64,000 bases of DNA, taken from contig NC_087259.1 in the NCBI RefSeq assembly GCF_037042905.1, forward strand, positions 19,509,501-19,573,500, in the 5' to 3' direction. The stretch's first letter is position 1; every line of letters starts with the position of its first letter. The notes under the pieces were generated by a model. The model was not told where the DNA came from, did no database searches, and saw only the letters and a program-made list of their open reading frames with translations. Source of the DNA: Lytechinus pictus. Its lineage: Eukaryota; Echinodermata; Echinoidea; Temnopleuroida; Toxopneustidae. Shown one piece after another: positions 24,501-34,786 of this stretch. A program made the position numbers and the translations under genes.

Positions 24501-27500
24501 GGGATGGCCAGATTGACCTTGCATTCATAGAGATTGCCATTACCCGCCTCCCTCGCTCTGTTCAAGGCCTTAACGCAACCAGCCTACTCTCCACAGCTTC
24601 TTTCATGTCTTTGTCGGTTGCCCCTTCTCCTCTGACCAGGCACCTACATGTATAACTATATCGCCTTTCTCAAAACATCAGTATCCAAGCGTCACAGCTA
24701 ATTAAAAAATCTTAGGATCTGAGACTTGTGACACAAAATGTAGCAATCGATCTTGCAGTTGATTTGTAAGCTGGATGGAACATAATTGAGAATTTCAATA
24801 GTAATAATGATAATTTGCATGAAATTTAATTTATTGGAACATCATTATTTACACCTGCCAGTGATATATGTAACATTTACAGTGCGCCTATGTTTCTACA
24901 TGTAAGTGCTGCATACTATTCCCCGGGGCTTTAGCACAGCTTCCCTGATCAGGTGCTTAAGCATTCAAGGAATTCCTTCCTACTGGGTACCCATGTACTA
25001 CACATGGGTGGAGAGTGGCAAACTTAAGTAAAACCCTTGTCAAAGGATGCAAGTGCCATGGTGGGATTTGAACCTCGGATGAATCTTGTGGTTCATATTC
25101 CCTGTGACACAGCTTAGTGCTTAATTATAGGGCTGATTTTTATGCTAGGGGCTGACATACTTTGATGTTTTATAACATGATGTTCAATAAGTCATTTTAT
25201 CATTTAATCTTTAATAAAATTGAATTTAAGATTTGCCATTATTTCGGTGAAACAGTTCTATGCATGGCTCCATGAATATTCAATGAGCGAACTAATGATT
25301 TCATATCCCCACTTGTTCTTTTGTATTTTATTATTGTGTTTATTCAAACTTTGTCAAAAACTAAAAAAAAACTTGGATCGACAACTCACAACTAATATAA
25401 AGCATTATATTAACTGCTGTAACTTATTTTACGATAAGGGTGACATGTTACAATGGACAAGGGTTACAATGGAAAACACTCCGTCCCTTGGATAGGACGT
25501 TAAATGGAGGCCCCGTGTAGAGGAGAGTCACCACCTTTGCATGTTAAGAACCAACTGCACTATTCGTATAAGAGTAGGGGGAAACCCCGGTGTAGTGGTC
25601 CACCTGCATTCCCCCAATCAGTTATATCGGGAGGAGAGACCTGCGGGTCATAGTGATACAGTTCGCTTTTCGCCTCCCAGGCACAGGTGACGCCAAACAA
25701 ATAATAATAATAATGTACCTTACACAAATTGTGAAAATATGAAATAATTAAGATTTCATGTGATAACGTAAGAAAATAGAAAGTGGGGACAAGACGTCAT
25801 CAGCCCATCTAATGATTATTCATGATGACGTCTTTTTTCACAAATTGAAGCTAAACTTAAAGTACATGTAACTTTGTTATTACCTGGTAGTTTTTTAATG
25901 AAATTTTCAGCATTTTGCTCAGTGAATTGTACTCTGAGTCCGAGACAATTTTCTGTCGCCGCATATCCCCATGGCACTGTTTCTGAATGTTTTGTGCCAT
26001 AATTTACAAAATCATCTTGTTTTGTTTCTCCTACAGATGATGCAGATGACCTTTTATCTCTCAACGAAGGTGACTATCCTCTTTGAGCAGTGGTCAGTGG
26101 ACAGTGTTGGGGGTGAGTCAGTGTCATCTGTATTGTTCTTGATCAGACCGGTTTGAAAACACCTTCATGTATATAGGGATGCATGTGAACATTGATACAT
26201 TTATGTTTCTGTAATCCATGTATCATATCTCATGATGGGATCATCGATGTTGCGGGGGAGGGGAAGAGGGGGGGGGACACGGTGCATCCTTTTAAGCCTG
26301 GCTCTCACTGTTGCATTTTGGGCTTGAGTGTGAAGACTAAACGCAGCCAAAGTCAACACAACGAAATGAAACAAGCTAATAGGTCGATGTAATAGCAACC
26401 AAATATTGTGCTGCGTAGTATGTATTGAGCGCTATGTATTGCTTTTTTCGCTAATGCATTGCTAGCAGTACGCAACTTCAAATGCAAAGGTGTGAGCCAG
26501 GCTTTCCTTAGGACTGCACAATATGGCATAAATATCATTGAAACATGGAAAATTAAATCAAAATTAGTACCAGTAGAAAAATATGAAGTGTTCATTGTCA
26601 TAAAGCAGTGGTATATTTAATCACAGCCCTTGACCTAGTTTACTAAAAAAGGATTTTTAAAATGTGTTGATTCCCTCCTTATTTATTGAGACTTGACGTC
26701 AAAGGTAGAAATACAGGTCATAATGTTTCAGTTTATATATAGAAATCAATCAATATTCCATCCCATTCTCATAAAAAACAAAAATTGGTGATTATTATTT
26801 CCTTTTAGCAATATGTAATAGCATATATTATAGAGGATAACGATGCCCATATATCTTATCGAGGCACAATACTTTTGCATACATGTATGTGTGTCAACTT
26901 TTTTTTGTCTTCGAGTTTGGTCCCGTAAAAGGTTGAAAAAAATATTGGGCCAAATCAAGAATGTGGTTATTTTGCACAAAATTCTTAGCTTTTATCATTA
27001 CATAATTCATTGGTTTAACCCCCTTCCTCATTCCCTTATAACACTTTGCGTAGGTCTTGTTGGGTCATGCATTGCCGTGTTCTTCATGGCTATGTTCTAT
27101 GAGGGGTTAAAGGTCGGCCGTGAGCTGCTCCTTCGTCGCTCCGTGGTCAATGTCCGATACCATTCGCAACAGATTTCCAAGGGCAGTGAGACATTCTTGA
27201 CAGAAACCCACAGCGCAGGAGAGTAAGTATCTACCGACCTTTGCCTGTAATAACCCATTGACTGCCAGAACTGGGTGGGCTCTGTACAAATCCTATGGGG
27301 ATTACAGAATTGAGTAGTAAACAGGTTTACCCATTGTTTACTGGAACCGGATGGTTCCTTTTCCTAGCCTATGGTTATCACAGAATTCATAATTCCTGTT
27401 GTCTGTTGGAAACCGGATGTGGATGACAGATTTCAGTATTCAACAGATTAACCCGTTGCCTTCTGGATCTGGGTAGTCCCTGTATAAAGCCTATGGGAAT

Positions 27501-29040
27501 TGCAGAATTCAGTTGTCAACGGGTCTACACCATTTTGTACTTGAACCAGATGGTCCCCGTGCAAAGCTATGGGGATTACAGAATTCAGCAGTGATTGGGT
27601 TAACACACTGCCAACCCGCACTAGTTCGTCACTGTACAAAGCCTATGAGAAGTACAGAACTGGGTTACTAGTTTGCAAGTTAACCCACTGTCTACTGGAC
27701 CCGTGAGGTCCCTTAAACAATCTAGGAGTATTACAGAATTCGGTAGTTACTGGCCTGGAATCATGAGTTAATGAATCAGTGAATTTGAATTGAATAGTCA
27801 CCATTGGTGAAGGTGGATGAAACAAAGTTGTAGGATTAATAAAGAAACACATAGGGTATTGTTTTGTTTATATTATGTCACAATCAGCTAATAATTATCT
27901 ACTGATATACATCCAGGGAGTTCACCAATACCTACAGTATTCTATGTACATGTAGGGCCTCCGTCCTTCATTCATTTTTAAAGCACTTTGCAAGTGAAAA
28001 CAAATGATCAGTACATGTACTTCCTCATGGAGTAGCTTAAAGATAAATTCCAGTTGTGGGAACGATCTCAAAATGACTTTTTACAGAATTTAATATAATG
28101 ATCACCAAAGTGTCTGTTTGTATGAATAAAAAATGTGTGCCAAAGGATTCTGGAAGAAATTGTGTAATTGCTGAGAAATAAGCAAAATAAGCGCGGATTC
28201 GGTCACTTCCGTCTGGTCTTTATTCCAGCAATAATAATACACTGTCCCACGTGTACTTATCTGTGTTGGCGATCTTCAGTGTGATCGTTTTTTAGCTAGA
28301 TATTCTGATTTCACAAAGTTCAGTTTATGTAACTGTACCAGATCTAGATCCACGAATACGATGATATATCAATACTTTACCTTGGTCTTACAGACTTTCT
28401 CACGAAATCAGCGTTTTACTGCAACTACGTTCATTTAGCTTTAATAATATGGGTGGAAGGTCTGAAAGGGAGAGTGAAAAAAATCAATAGAAGCTTATTG
28501 TGGGACAAAACCCAGGAAGTTGTGTTCATTGTTTGGAACTGTTAGTCATAGAGCTATTGTGAATTAAGAGCTTGTCCCCAAAACAATAGGGCCAGGTCCA
28601 ATGTCACTCCCTTTTCCTTTTCTCTTTATTGTGTGGGCTTTTTTGTCAGATTGTCAAGGACCTAGTATCAATGGAAAGCAAAGACAGTTATTTGCCCTGG
28701 TGGGTGTTTCGTTGCTAAAGCGATGCAAGCCATGGTGACTGATGGGGCAATGCACATTCTACACCAAGAGTTTCATGCATGTTAGTATGTAGTACTATAC
28801 TATGGTAATCGTCTTTTGTTACTGACTTTCTCTTTCAGAGCCCACATTCTGAGCTGGGGACATGTCATCCAAACCCTCCTCCACATCGTTCAGGTTACCC
28901 TCAGCTACTTCCTCATGCTTATCTTTATGACCTACAATGGCTATCTCTGCATCGCTGTCGTCCTGGGCGCCGGTGCCGGCTACTTTGTCTTCGGTTGGAA
29001 GAAGGCCATTGTCGTTGACATCAACGAGCACTGCCATTGA
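3566..29040 (+). CDS. SLC31A1: High-affinity copper transporter, CTR1/SLC31A1 family (whole gene, 5 coding exons)
   Basis: Coding exons are 3566-3580, 23850-23999, 26037-26112, 27054-27222 and 28839-29040; they sum to 612 nt (203 residues plus stop), close to the 190 residues of human CTR1. CTR1 is a homotrimeric plasma-membrane channel-like importer of Cu(I). Seen in the translation: a Met/His-rich extracellular N-terminus (residues 1-59, with MHMMMQM before the first membrane segment), TM1 at about 72-98, a cytosolic loop at 99-144, TM2 at about 145-167 with the copper-selectivity motif MLIFM (163-167), TM3 with GAGAG (180-184, the GxxxG helix-packing motif), and C-terminal HCH (201-203), which binds Cu(I) in the family. 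All introns are GT-AG and the phases join without a break (0, 0, 1, 2). Only the tiny first exon is uncertain. A related gene lies downstream at 58629. Confidence 0.93.
7244..7453. mobile_element. MITE with telomere-like interior
   Basis: Ends gacatttgctcctgcgacaa and (complement) gacatttgctccggcgacaa form about 27-bp terminal inverted repeats. The interior has tagggttagggttg and related TTAGGG-like phrases at about 7297-7350 and cctagggtt near 7385. Confidence 0.65.
7876..8140. mobile_element. Diverged copy of the TTAA-flanked MITE family seen at 42206
   Basis: Shares aaatcaaagaa, gttatgggcatttgaat, ggagatcctcccattggcaa and gatgtcac with 42206-42789 in the same order. It is joined at 8150-8190 to a ggatccgcccctg end of another element. 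Confidence 0.6.
8546..9066. mobile_element. Long-inverted-repeat MITE (ccgattttgatgaaattttc family)
   Basis: The first ~110 bp (gtccacccc...aaaatcggatgtaaaataag) recur as reverse complement at 8940-9066 (cttattttacatccgatttt...ggggtggac). Related copies lie at 19960-20395, 25240-25940, 37545-37830 and 44455-44720. Confidence 0.7.
9751..10140. mobile_element. 390-bp MITE with poly-G terminal inverted repeats
   Basis: The left arm (ggggggggg then cagtaaaatgtattgctgta and cacatgcgtgacca) is mirrored at 10095-10140 (tggtcatgcatgtgtacagc ... gactg then poly-C). Arms are about 45 bp. A further poly-C run at 9726-9739 borders it. Confidence 0.75.
11183..11345. mobile_element. Small MITE, ends caggggagcgtttcat
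   Basis: Terminal inverted repeats caggggagcgtttcatcaa and ttcatgaaacgctcccctg, plus an inner pair gtccgacaagtc / gacttgtcgga. A partial copy of the interior and one end is at 37380-37470. Confidence 0.75.
12900..13440 (+). repeat. ~160-bp tandem repeat carrying GTTGCCATGGTAAC palindromes (left arm)
   Basis: Three units, each with GTTGCCATGGTAAC (12970-12983, 13130-13143, 13291-13304), the phrase catgaaatttggcacacaca and a 'gatgtgcaaga' type segment. A fourth decayed motif is at 14029-14042. The motif fits the RFX X-box consensus. Confidence 0.85.
13450..14012. mobile_element. 563-bp hAT-like MITE nested in the foldback left arm, 8-bp target duplication
   Basis: It is flanked by ATTTGTCA on both sides (13442-13449, 14013-14020), and the other foldback arm has a single atttgtca at the matching place, which is the empty site. 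The ends are inverted repeats (cacttacattaaagagtgga and tccactcgtcaatggaagtg with poly-C/G tips). An 8-bp duplication points to hAT-type transposition. Relatives are at 47231-47536 and 37900-37975. Confidence 0.85.
16229..16815. mobile_element. piggyBac-like MITE nested in the foldback right arm, TTAA flanks
   Basis: Ends agaggaatcc / ggattccctt are bordered by TTAA (16225-16228 and 16816-16819). The segment is missing from the left foldback arm (near 14140-14200), so it inserted after the inverted duplication formed. Confidence 0.75.
16950..17520 (-). repeat. Same ~160-bp tandem repeat, inverted copy (right arm)
   Basis: GTTACCATGGCAAC occurs at 17113-17126, 17274-17287 and 17434-17447, with a variant at 16952-16965. 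This is the reverse complement of the left-arm array. Confidence 0.85.
19341..19787. mobile_element. MITE, ends ccccgttctcatta
   Basis: Left arm (ccccgttctcattatac ... actagtttactggaaacc) and right arm (tttccagtaaactagtttt ... gagaaacggtgtc) are inverted repeats; an inner cattctcattacacg is also shared. Confidence 0.7.
19960..20395. mobile_element. Inverted-repeat MITE of the ccgattttgatgaaattttc family
   Basis: aggtggactgatgatgtcac (19973 on) recurs inverted near 20205-20240, and the right part matches 8940-9066. It ends ccatccctttaaggg. Confidence 0.6.
20419..20682 (+). mobile_element. tRNA-derived SINE
   Basis: The head looks like a tRNA: box A tggcccagtgg (20428-20438 region) and box B ggttcgaatcc (20470-20480) at normal spacing. 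It is followed by a non-tRNA body (acactgtgctgcactcaacc) and an ATT-rich tail. It is not a functional tRNA because the acceptor stem does not close. Confidence 0.8.
22471..23172 (+). repeat. ~165-bp tandem repeat rich in AGGTCA half-sites, bounded by inverted gtctcgcctgcat ends
   Basis: Left edge tgtctcgcctgcat and right edge atgcaggcgagac are inverted. Between them about four units repeat aatgaactttggccgtgttg and tctgaaagtttatggatcta. AGGTCA-type half-sites are dense, with DR1 arrangements at 22725-22737 and 22888-22900. This marks a composite element rather than a gene. Confidence 0.8.
23480..23700 (+). repeat. Decayed copy of the X-box-like tandem repeat, 150 bp before the copper-binding exon
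   Basis: gtttccatggtaat, atcatggcaacaa and attgccatggtaaag, with ttggcatgcaaattggtctt, match the 12900-13440 array at reduced identity. Confidence 0.7.
23850..23999 (+). CDS. SLC31A1: SLC31A1-like coding exon 2: Met/His-rich copper-binding ectodomain
   Basis: Fifty codons (residues 6-55) follow a tttatccag acceptor and end at ATG|gtataa, phase 0 at both ends. The peptide is built from repeats such as [22 protein letters not shown] and HTMHM, with about ten Met and eleven His. In CTR1 proteins such Mets and His clusters collect Cu(I) and Cu(II) outside the cell and hand it to the pore. No such exon was found in the downstream paralogue. The donor (gtataa) is weaker than the others in this gene. 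Confidence 0.92.
24109..24261. mobile_element. Small inverted-repeat element in intron 2 of the SLC31A1-like gene
   Basis: agctgccaagaagtctttgt then cgaaaattggtga is mirrored at 24226-24261 (caccaattttcgacaaagac ... agctgtc). Confidence 0.65.
24440..25140 (-). mobile_element. Probable SINE on the minus strand (24895-25140) with unclassified repeat before it
   Basis: ggatttgaacc at 25064-25074 is a reversed box B, followed by body phrases (gggtacccatgtactac) like those of echinoderm SINEs. Box A is poorly kept. The part 24440-24890 has no recognisable gene. Confidence 0.5.
25446..25715 (+). mobile_element. Non-LTR type repeat ending in (ATA)n
   Basis: A GC-richer block (tccgtcccttggataggacg, gtagtggtccacctgcattc, gggaggagagacctgcgggt) ends in ataataataataat. 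It has inserted in a member of the gatgatgtcac inverted-repeat family (25240-25440 and 25715-25940). No ORF; a SINE or a LINE 3' tail. Confidence 0.6.
26037..26112 (+). CDS. SLC31A1: SLC31A1-like coding exon 3: membrane-proximal Met cluster and start of TM1
   Basis: Twenty-five codons plus one base, after acceptor ctcctacag and before donor gtgagt (phase 1). The peptide starts [19 protein letters not shown], which lines up with the family signature MTFYFG...LLF leading into TM1. The Mets at residues 56, 57 and 59 correspond to the Mets just before TM1 that are important for uptake in CTR1. Confidence 0.94.
26294..26503. mobile_element. MITE in intron 3 of the SLC31A1-like gene
   Basis: Ends aagcctggctctcactgttg and its reverse-complement partner (gcaaaggtgtgagccaggctt). 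A 65-codon minus-strand frame here with a signal-peptide look is incidental. Confidence 0.7.
27054..27222 (+). CDS. SLC31A1: SLC31A1-like coding exon 4: TM1 and cytosolic loop
   Basis: 169 bp, phase 1 in and phase 2 out, acceptor tgcgtag and donor gtaagt. It encodes [20 protein letters not shown] (most of TM1 and the conserved FYEGLK turn) followed by a basic loop (RELLLRRS) that stays in the cytosol, rich in Ser/Thr at its end. The homologous exon of the downstream paralogue is exactly the same length. Confidence 0.95.
27240..27760 (+). repeat. ~65-90 bp degenerate tandem repeat just after exon 4 of the SLC31A1-like gene
   Basis: About six to seven units with attacagaattcag, a 'tggaaccggatggt' phrase and 'gttaacccattg'. 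It begins within 20 bp of the donor. Confidence 0.75.
27770..28830 (+). other. Rest of intron 4 of the SLC31A1-like gene
   Basis: No gene or clear repeat recognised; acatgtac motifs near 27950 and 28013. Confidence 0.5.
28839..29040 (+). CDS. SLC31A1: SLC31A1-like last coding exon: TM2, TM3 and HCH tail
   Basis: 202 bp from acceptor ctctttcag to TGA at 29038-29040. It encodes [15 protein letters not shown] (TM2 start), [19 protein letters not shown] (MxxxM gate and TM2-TM3 hairpin), [14 protein letters not shown] (TM3 with GxxxG) and ends INEHCH. These are among the most conserved pieces of CTR1 and make the family call secure. The paralogous exon at 61235 has the same length. Confidence 0.97.
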
Positions 29041-29616
29041 TCACAGCCGTGGTCATTGGTAAGGGGAGATGGATATATTGGTGCCTGCCGTTTGAAATGA
29101 GAATTCTTGAAAATCTATTTTAACTTGATATTGATTTTAAACTGCACTATGCTATTTACCCTAGTTTTCTAGAGTCTGTAAAAATATGTTGATATTTTAA
29201 CACAAAAGAATCGCTTGTTAAAGACTTCAGGCATATCTTTCTTTTTTTCTTTTTCATTACGTCAGCAGTGATAAAGAATGAAAATATGAAGAAAGTGTCT
29301 TCTATTACTCTTTTTATTATAGGAGCAATTTTTTCCAGTGAAATTTGAAAAAAAGGATACTTTCAGTCACAACCAAATATTCCAATTTACTCCCATGATA
29401 AACGAAAACTGTCTAGAACATGATAATGGTTTGGAATTATAATCTTACACCCTAATTATCATTAAGAATCAGTAAAAAATTAATATGACAATTGAAATTG
29501 TAATAACAATATTTGCAATTCACTAAAGGAATCTGGATGTGTGAAAATTTAAAATATAAAAATTATAGTTTTTAAACCATCAGATGGGTAACAGTTGCTT
29601 CTTGAAATGTTGATTC

Positions 29617-29622
29617 AATAAA
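29617..29622 (+). terminator. Candidate poly(A) signal of the SLC31A1-like gene
   Basis: AATAAA lies 577 nt after the stop codon. Other AATAAA-like hexamers occur further on (for example near 31609), so the true 3' end is open. Confidence 0.3.
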
Positions 29623-29714
29623 AATTCATGACAGCATCTACCTGATGCAAATACGTTGTCCTTCACAATACGTGGTATAGGTCAGTCAATTATCCATTTA
29701 CCTAACCATGTTTT

Positions 29715-29850
29715 GCGTAAGTGCAGTGGTCAAGGGATCTTAGATGCCTTACTACACACATCAAAAGTCTTAGCTTCAAAACCCTACAATTGCATCATGT
29801 GCCCCTTACCAAGGCATTTTATCCTTGTTCTTTCACTTATTTCAGATGGT
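29715..29850 (+). mobile_element. Decayed tRNA-SINE-like segment
   Basis: gtgcagtggtcaagggatct resembles a box A region and agcttcaaaaccc a decayed box B 60 bp later, followed by aaggcattttatcc as in SINE bodies. It underlies a 157-codon open frame that is probably chance. Confidence 0.4.
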
Positions 29851-30223
29851 GAAGTTAAAGAACGGCCCCAGATACAAATAATCATACATTATCCGATTGA
29901 TACACGTCTATATAAAAAATTTCAAAAAACAGACACTTTTCAACCATTATCCAAGTATCCAAGTGAATTAATCACTTTCCATCTAAAGTATCTTTCTAAA
30001 GATTTCAAAAATGGTATATGTTCATTGGTCTTTGATATACATATTTTTTTTTGCACTGAAATGTCAACTCAAGCATGCAGCTCGACTACATATTATTTTA
30101 GTGAGTGTTTTGTAGTGCTGGAGCTGTAAAGGAAACCGTTTTAATGATATAATTTGTAGTATTTCCCTACTTGTGAATATTCTCCTGCGCCTATTTTATC
30201 GTAAAAATAGATACATTTTTGAT

Positions 30224-30876
30224 GGGGTGTTTCACAAAGTGAATTGTGACTGAATGTCCGTAGGGTAGTTATTACGCAATCTCATTGATTAATATGGAGT
30301 ATCACTTGTCCTCTGAGCTTGATGATTTGGCCAATGCAGTGATGCAACCTGAAAGTTTGAGATCACTAATGCCTTGTAGATCCTCCCATTGGCAATGCGA
30401 CCAAGATCTGTGATGTCACACACGTACAACTCCCTCATTACTTTAGTACTTATTTCACTTATATTCTCACTTTTATAGAGTCTATCACAAGGTGAGGTGT
30501 TCTCTTTATGAGAGGACAAGTACAGAGGTTTCATAACATTATATCATTGATGAATCGTTTGTCATATGATTAGAATGAGCAAAAAGAGATGTTTTGGGGT
30601 ATATTTTCAGTGTCCAAAAGGGGAGAGTTGTTCATCTGTGACATAGATCTTGGTCGCATTGCCAATAGGAGGATCTCCATAGCATTAGTGATCTCGGCAT
30701 TAGTGATCTCGACGTTCTAATGCTCATAACTCTTCTATTGCTAGTCCTATTTTACACTCAAACTTTTGTTGATCTTATTCTTTGATTTTTCTGCTTTCAC
30801 AAAAGCTAACTTGCTCCAAGAGTTTCATTCTCCTTTAAGTGTGATTTTCAGTCTTAAATCTTTGTGAAACACCCCC
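30224..30876. mobile_element. Composite MITE: ggggtgtttcacaaag ends enclosing a copy of the TTAA MITE
   Basis: Outer ends ggggtgtttcacaaag (30224) and ctttgtgaaacacccc (to 30875) are inverted. Inside, 30360-30839 is the reverse complement of 42201-42665, including identical coding-like peptide shadows, and ends cattctcctttaa. Confidence 0.75.
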
Positions 30877-30879
30877 ACA

Positions 30880-33230
30880 GAAATTGTTAAGTTTTCCAAA
30901 GATTTTATACCCTAAAACTTTACAGGCATGTGCTTATTTCCCACCCTTGATATCTGATATGATATGTGTGCTGATTTTTATCATTTTATGACTGACTTGA
31001 TATATTACAACAGAGGAATTTAAATTATGTATTATTTTGCCCTGAAATGAAATGAAAGAGTGATTGTCGTAGTTTACGTGGATGTAAGTTTTTCAGTACC
31101 ACGGTATATTGAAAAACTGTCATCTGTTTGCCTGTTTGGTGAATTTTAATATTTTGTATGATTTATGTTTACATGAATAGTGTAATTGATGACATTTTAT
31201 GTTTTTATGATTTTGATAGTTTATGTGCTAATATTTTTAGAATCTTAAGTACTTTTAAGAGCAAAAAAATGAAAAATATGCTATGATGTTGTTAGGATGA
31301 GATCATATTTGCCTTAAAAGAACAAATTTTATGATTATTTGATTAATGCTAGCATAAGAAATATTGATCATGATTTGTTCATGATTTCAACATCCTCACA
31401 TTCTGAAACGTTTTAAATTCTTCAGCCTAGCTCATCAAAGAAAAGTATTTTTACATTATTGTAATATCAATATTTTTCTCCCATGTCATATACTGTAAAT
31501 GTTTTTTTAATTATTAGTCAACAATTCTGGATATATATCTTTGATTCTGTAATAGATATATTTAATATTGTTATAATGATCACTTTACCTTAAAAATAAT
31601 TTTGTGGATAATAAATTTGTACAACCAGCTTATATCCAATGAGATTTCTTGATTCTCAAACTGCAGTAACAAAAATCATGAAAGTTGTCACTTTAGGAGA
31701 TTTAACATTCCAGTAACTCTGTATGTGACCTCCCTATATACATGTACATCTGTTCTATTTTTCTCATGAATACGCTTATCCAATACTTTGCTTGTAAATA
31801 TTCATTGCAAGTCGGATGTATTTTTGAAGGGATTTTAATAAGTTTTTTTGGTCCGTCGATCTGTCCATCAAATGATCAGAGAAGCACATGATGACAAGCT
31901 GAAAGATATGTGGTCTTAGAAGAGACTAAATTGGATGTTAAAGACTGAAGATATGGGAAAGAGATAAAAGAAAATACTTTTTAGTTAAGCATCCGTAGAC
32001 ATCGGGAAATGTTACTGAAAGATTTTTGTAACTACACCTTATGTATTGAAATTCTCATGTTGGCATGGATTTATTATTTCTGACGACACAGAGAGCAATA
32101 TTTTTCTTCAAATAAACTCAAAAGTAAACTTTCTCTACATTGCAGAGAAGATATGACCATTTATTATGAGTTTATGAGTGACCGAGTGGTGTATATTATA
32201 AATCTTATTTTGGCGGGGGGGGCATTGGGGTCACGTCCTGGCAACCAAAAGGGGTTCCAACAAAAGCCAACAAGTATGTAATAAGAAGGTAGACAGACTT
32301 AGACATCAGTTGATTTCAGACATTGGAAGGGATTTATACTTGAGAATTTGCCACAGGACTCTACTTTACTTTACTTACATGTATGCTTCTGGCTGTATCA
32401 AGAACTGCTCCTGTCATCACACAATATCGGTATGTCAGACATATAGGTATATTTTAATATATAGTATATTACATGTACAGTAAGTATTATGCATATTATC
32501 ACAATGCTACATTATATATGAATGTATGTAGATATAGAAATGATAGTTCTCTTTTTAATGTCAGTACCCATGCAGAGGGGATGATGTTGTACTGAGTCCT
32601 TATTATGATACAAACATATTTTTAATTACTTTTAGTACTTAAGTACGATGAGTTGGAATTGAATACACATTTGTCTTCCCTTCTTTTTTTGAAGGATCTA
32701 TTGTTACTTCCAACAGGGAGATAAAACACAATTGTGTAAATTTTACCTCTGCAAAATCAGCCATTGTGCAAACTTGATAGCATAAAAACTTGTGTCATGC
32801 AAATCAATCATTATGGGATTTTTTTCAATCTTACAGGGGAGAGGTCGGGATTTGTCATTATCATGAGTTGATGCACAGATTTAGATACAGAGTGCCCACT
32901 GGAAATGTAAAAGAAAGATATTTTGGCGTTGATTAAACAAAATTATTTGCTCTCAAATAAAATATTATCTGCGACCCGAAAAGGGATAAAATTAATTCTT
33001 TGGATGTGTACTTTATTTAGGTAAGGGAAGCAAAGAAAGCAAAAATATTTTGATTTTTTTTTAATCTATCAGTACTTAAAATTGCTTGAGTAAGATATTA
33101 GTTTCAATTGATTTGCAGAGATTGTATTGTCTGGGAGTGCATTGTTGATGAAGCAATCTTGTGGTAATTTGGTAGTAGGTAGTTTAGGGTAGAAAATGAG
33201 TTATATTCAAGCTTTCAATTTTTATGTTAA
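30880..33230. other. AT-rich intergenic DNA, no gene seen
   Basis: Low GC, many short homopolymers, stops in all frames; a G9 run near 32214. Part may be the 3' UTR of the SLC31A1-like gene. Confidence 0.5.
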
Positions 33231-33237
33231 CCATACA

Positions 33238-33358
33238 GGGCCTTGTAGCACAAAACTTAGCGTTTGATCGTAGGGCTGGCTTTTAAGATTGATTATTATC
33301 ATTGTAATGGTCAAGCGTACAGGTACGATCGGTCGCTAAGCTCCGTGTAACAGGCCTC
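33238..33358. mobile_element. Small MITE, ends gggcct-gt-acacaaa type
   Basis: gggccttgtagcacaaaact and tcgctaagctccgtgtaaca then ggcct form imperfect inverted ends with tagcg / cgcta cores. Related elements lie at 48051-48182 and 55286-55418. Confidence 0.6.
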
Positions 33359-33723
33359 TGGTGTACTGACAATGCCAGTTCTATGAATACATTGTATCTT
33401 TAGGGTAATCTATGCATGACAATATACTTGCCCTAGATATAGAGTTGTATTAGCTTATTAATCATTGCGAAGAATTCTGATAATGAATTTCAAGATATTG
33501 TTGATGGTGGTTTTTTTTCTTTCTTATTCTTCACTAGATACTGTCCATTTCTGTTCAAAATGGACCTTTCTAGTGGAATGCAGAGGTAATACGTCTATAT
33601 CATGACTAGCCTTCATAACAGGAACTTTGTTACAAAAGTGACTTTTAATGTAAACAAATAAAATGTCAATGCCATTTGCATTGTAAACATTTTAACCTTG
33701 TAATTTAACATTGTTCTTTCCAA

Positions 33724-33990
33724 GGGGTGGATCCAGCATTTCAGAAGGGGGGCAGAGATTATGACAACACAAAATGGGTCATTATATTATTAAGATCTCT
33801 CACCTTCATTTTTCTCTCTCCGAATAGACAACAAGGGTCTTGTTTAAAAAGGAACCATACATTCGTTCTCACTCCTGAAGGGTCACTTGCTGGGGCACAA
33901 CATAACGTTCTGTATTCTTTGTGAAATGGAGTAGATGAAATTAGGAGCATATACCCTCTGCCCCCCTGCCTTCTCCTCTGGACTGGTGCC
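33724..33990. mobile_element. Poly-G type repeat with ggtggatccag end
   Basis: ggggtggatccagcatttcagaagggggg and a ccctctgcccccctgcc end; the ggatccag motif recurs at 1, 8170 and 50693. Confidence 0.45.
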
Positions 33991-34786
33991 TGTGTGCACA
34001 TGGTATTCTACATCATCTTATTTAAAACTGTATTAGTATTATTGTAGTATTATGCATCTTCTAAGCCTGATCTGGCCCATGCTGTGTTATGAATAGCATC
34101 CAATTAGAATGTATGTACAACTTAAGTTAATTGACCACTTTTACTCCTTTTTTTCTCCTCCAAAATCCTTTATATTTCTGACATGCGAAACTAACATGAC
34201 ATATTATAGTCTGAGCATGATTCCATGCATAAATACTAAGCTATTGGAAATGACCCAAAGATAATTTCTGATATTAAGTACTCAGTATCATGTGTAGTGT
34301 CCAATGTATTACCTGAGATAGTATAGTATGATATACTGTATGATATGAGAGAACCATACCCAAGATATTTTTATAACATTTGATGGAAAATGTTGTATAT
34401 GTATTTGTAAAATTAATTGCCCTTTCTGCTTTTCTTGTCCTGGTAGAATTATAAAATAAATTACAACCTTAGCAGGTAAATAAATATGTTTTCCATTCTT
34501 TAGAAGAATTTATTTGTTGTTTACATGCAACCATAAATATATACAGTGGTGCTCAAAAGTAAGTCAACTCAACCAGAAAATGAACATATTCAAAGTGTTT
34601 AAGATCTGCTGTTTTTAGATATATAATTGTGAAGTCGGGTGATAAAATGTTACATTCAATAAAGTTGGTTTCTTTGGGCTCGCCGAACATTGTAGTGCTG
34701 TTGTCTACATTCAACACTGCATTTTGTGGTGGGGTTCACTAACTTTTGAGCATAACTGTACATACACCCATAGTACTGTAGTCCCA

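Noticed and set aside
26201..26398. Small secreted protein on the minus strand with a signal-peptide-like start
   Set aside because: It lies inside a MITE with clear inverted ends in an intron; no other support.
29656..30129. 157-codon open frame downstream of the SLC31A1-like gene
   Set aside because: No domain, AT-rich codons, overlaps a decayed SINE-like segment.
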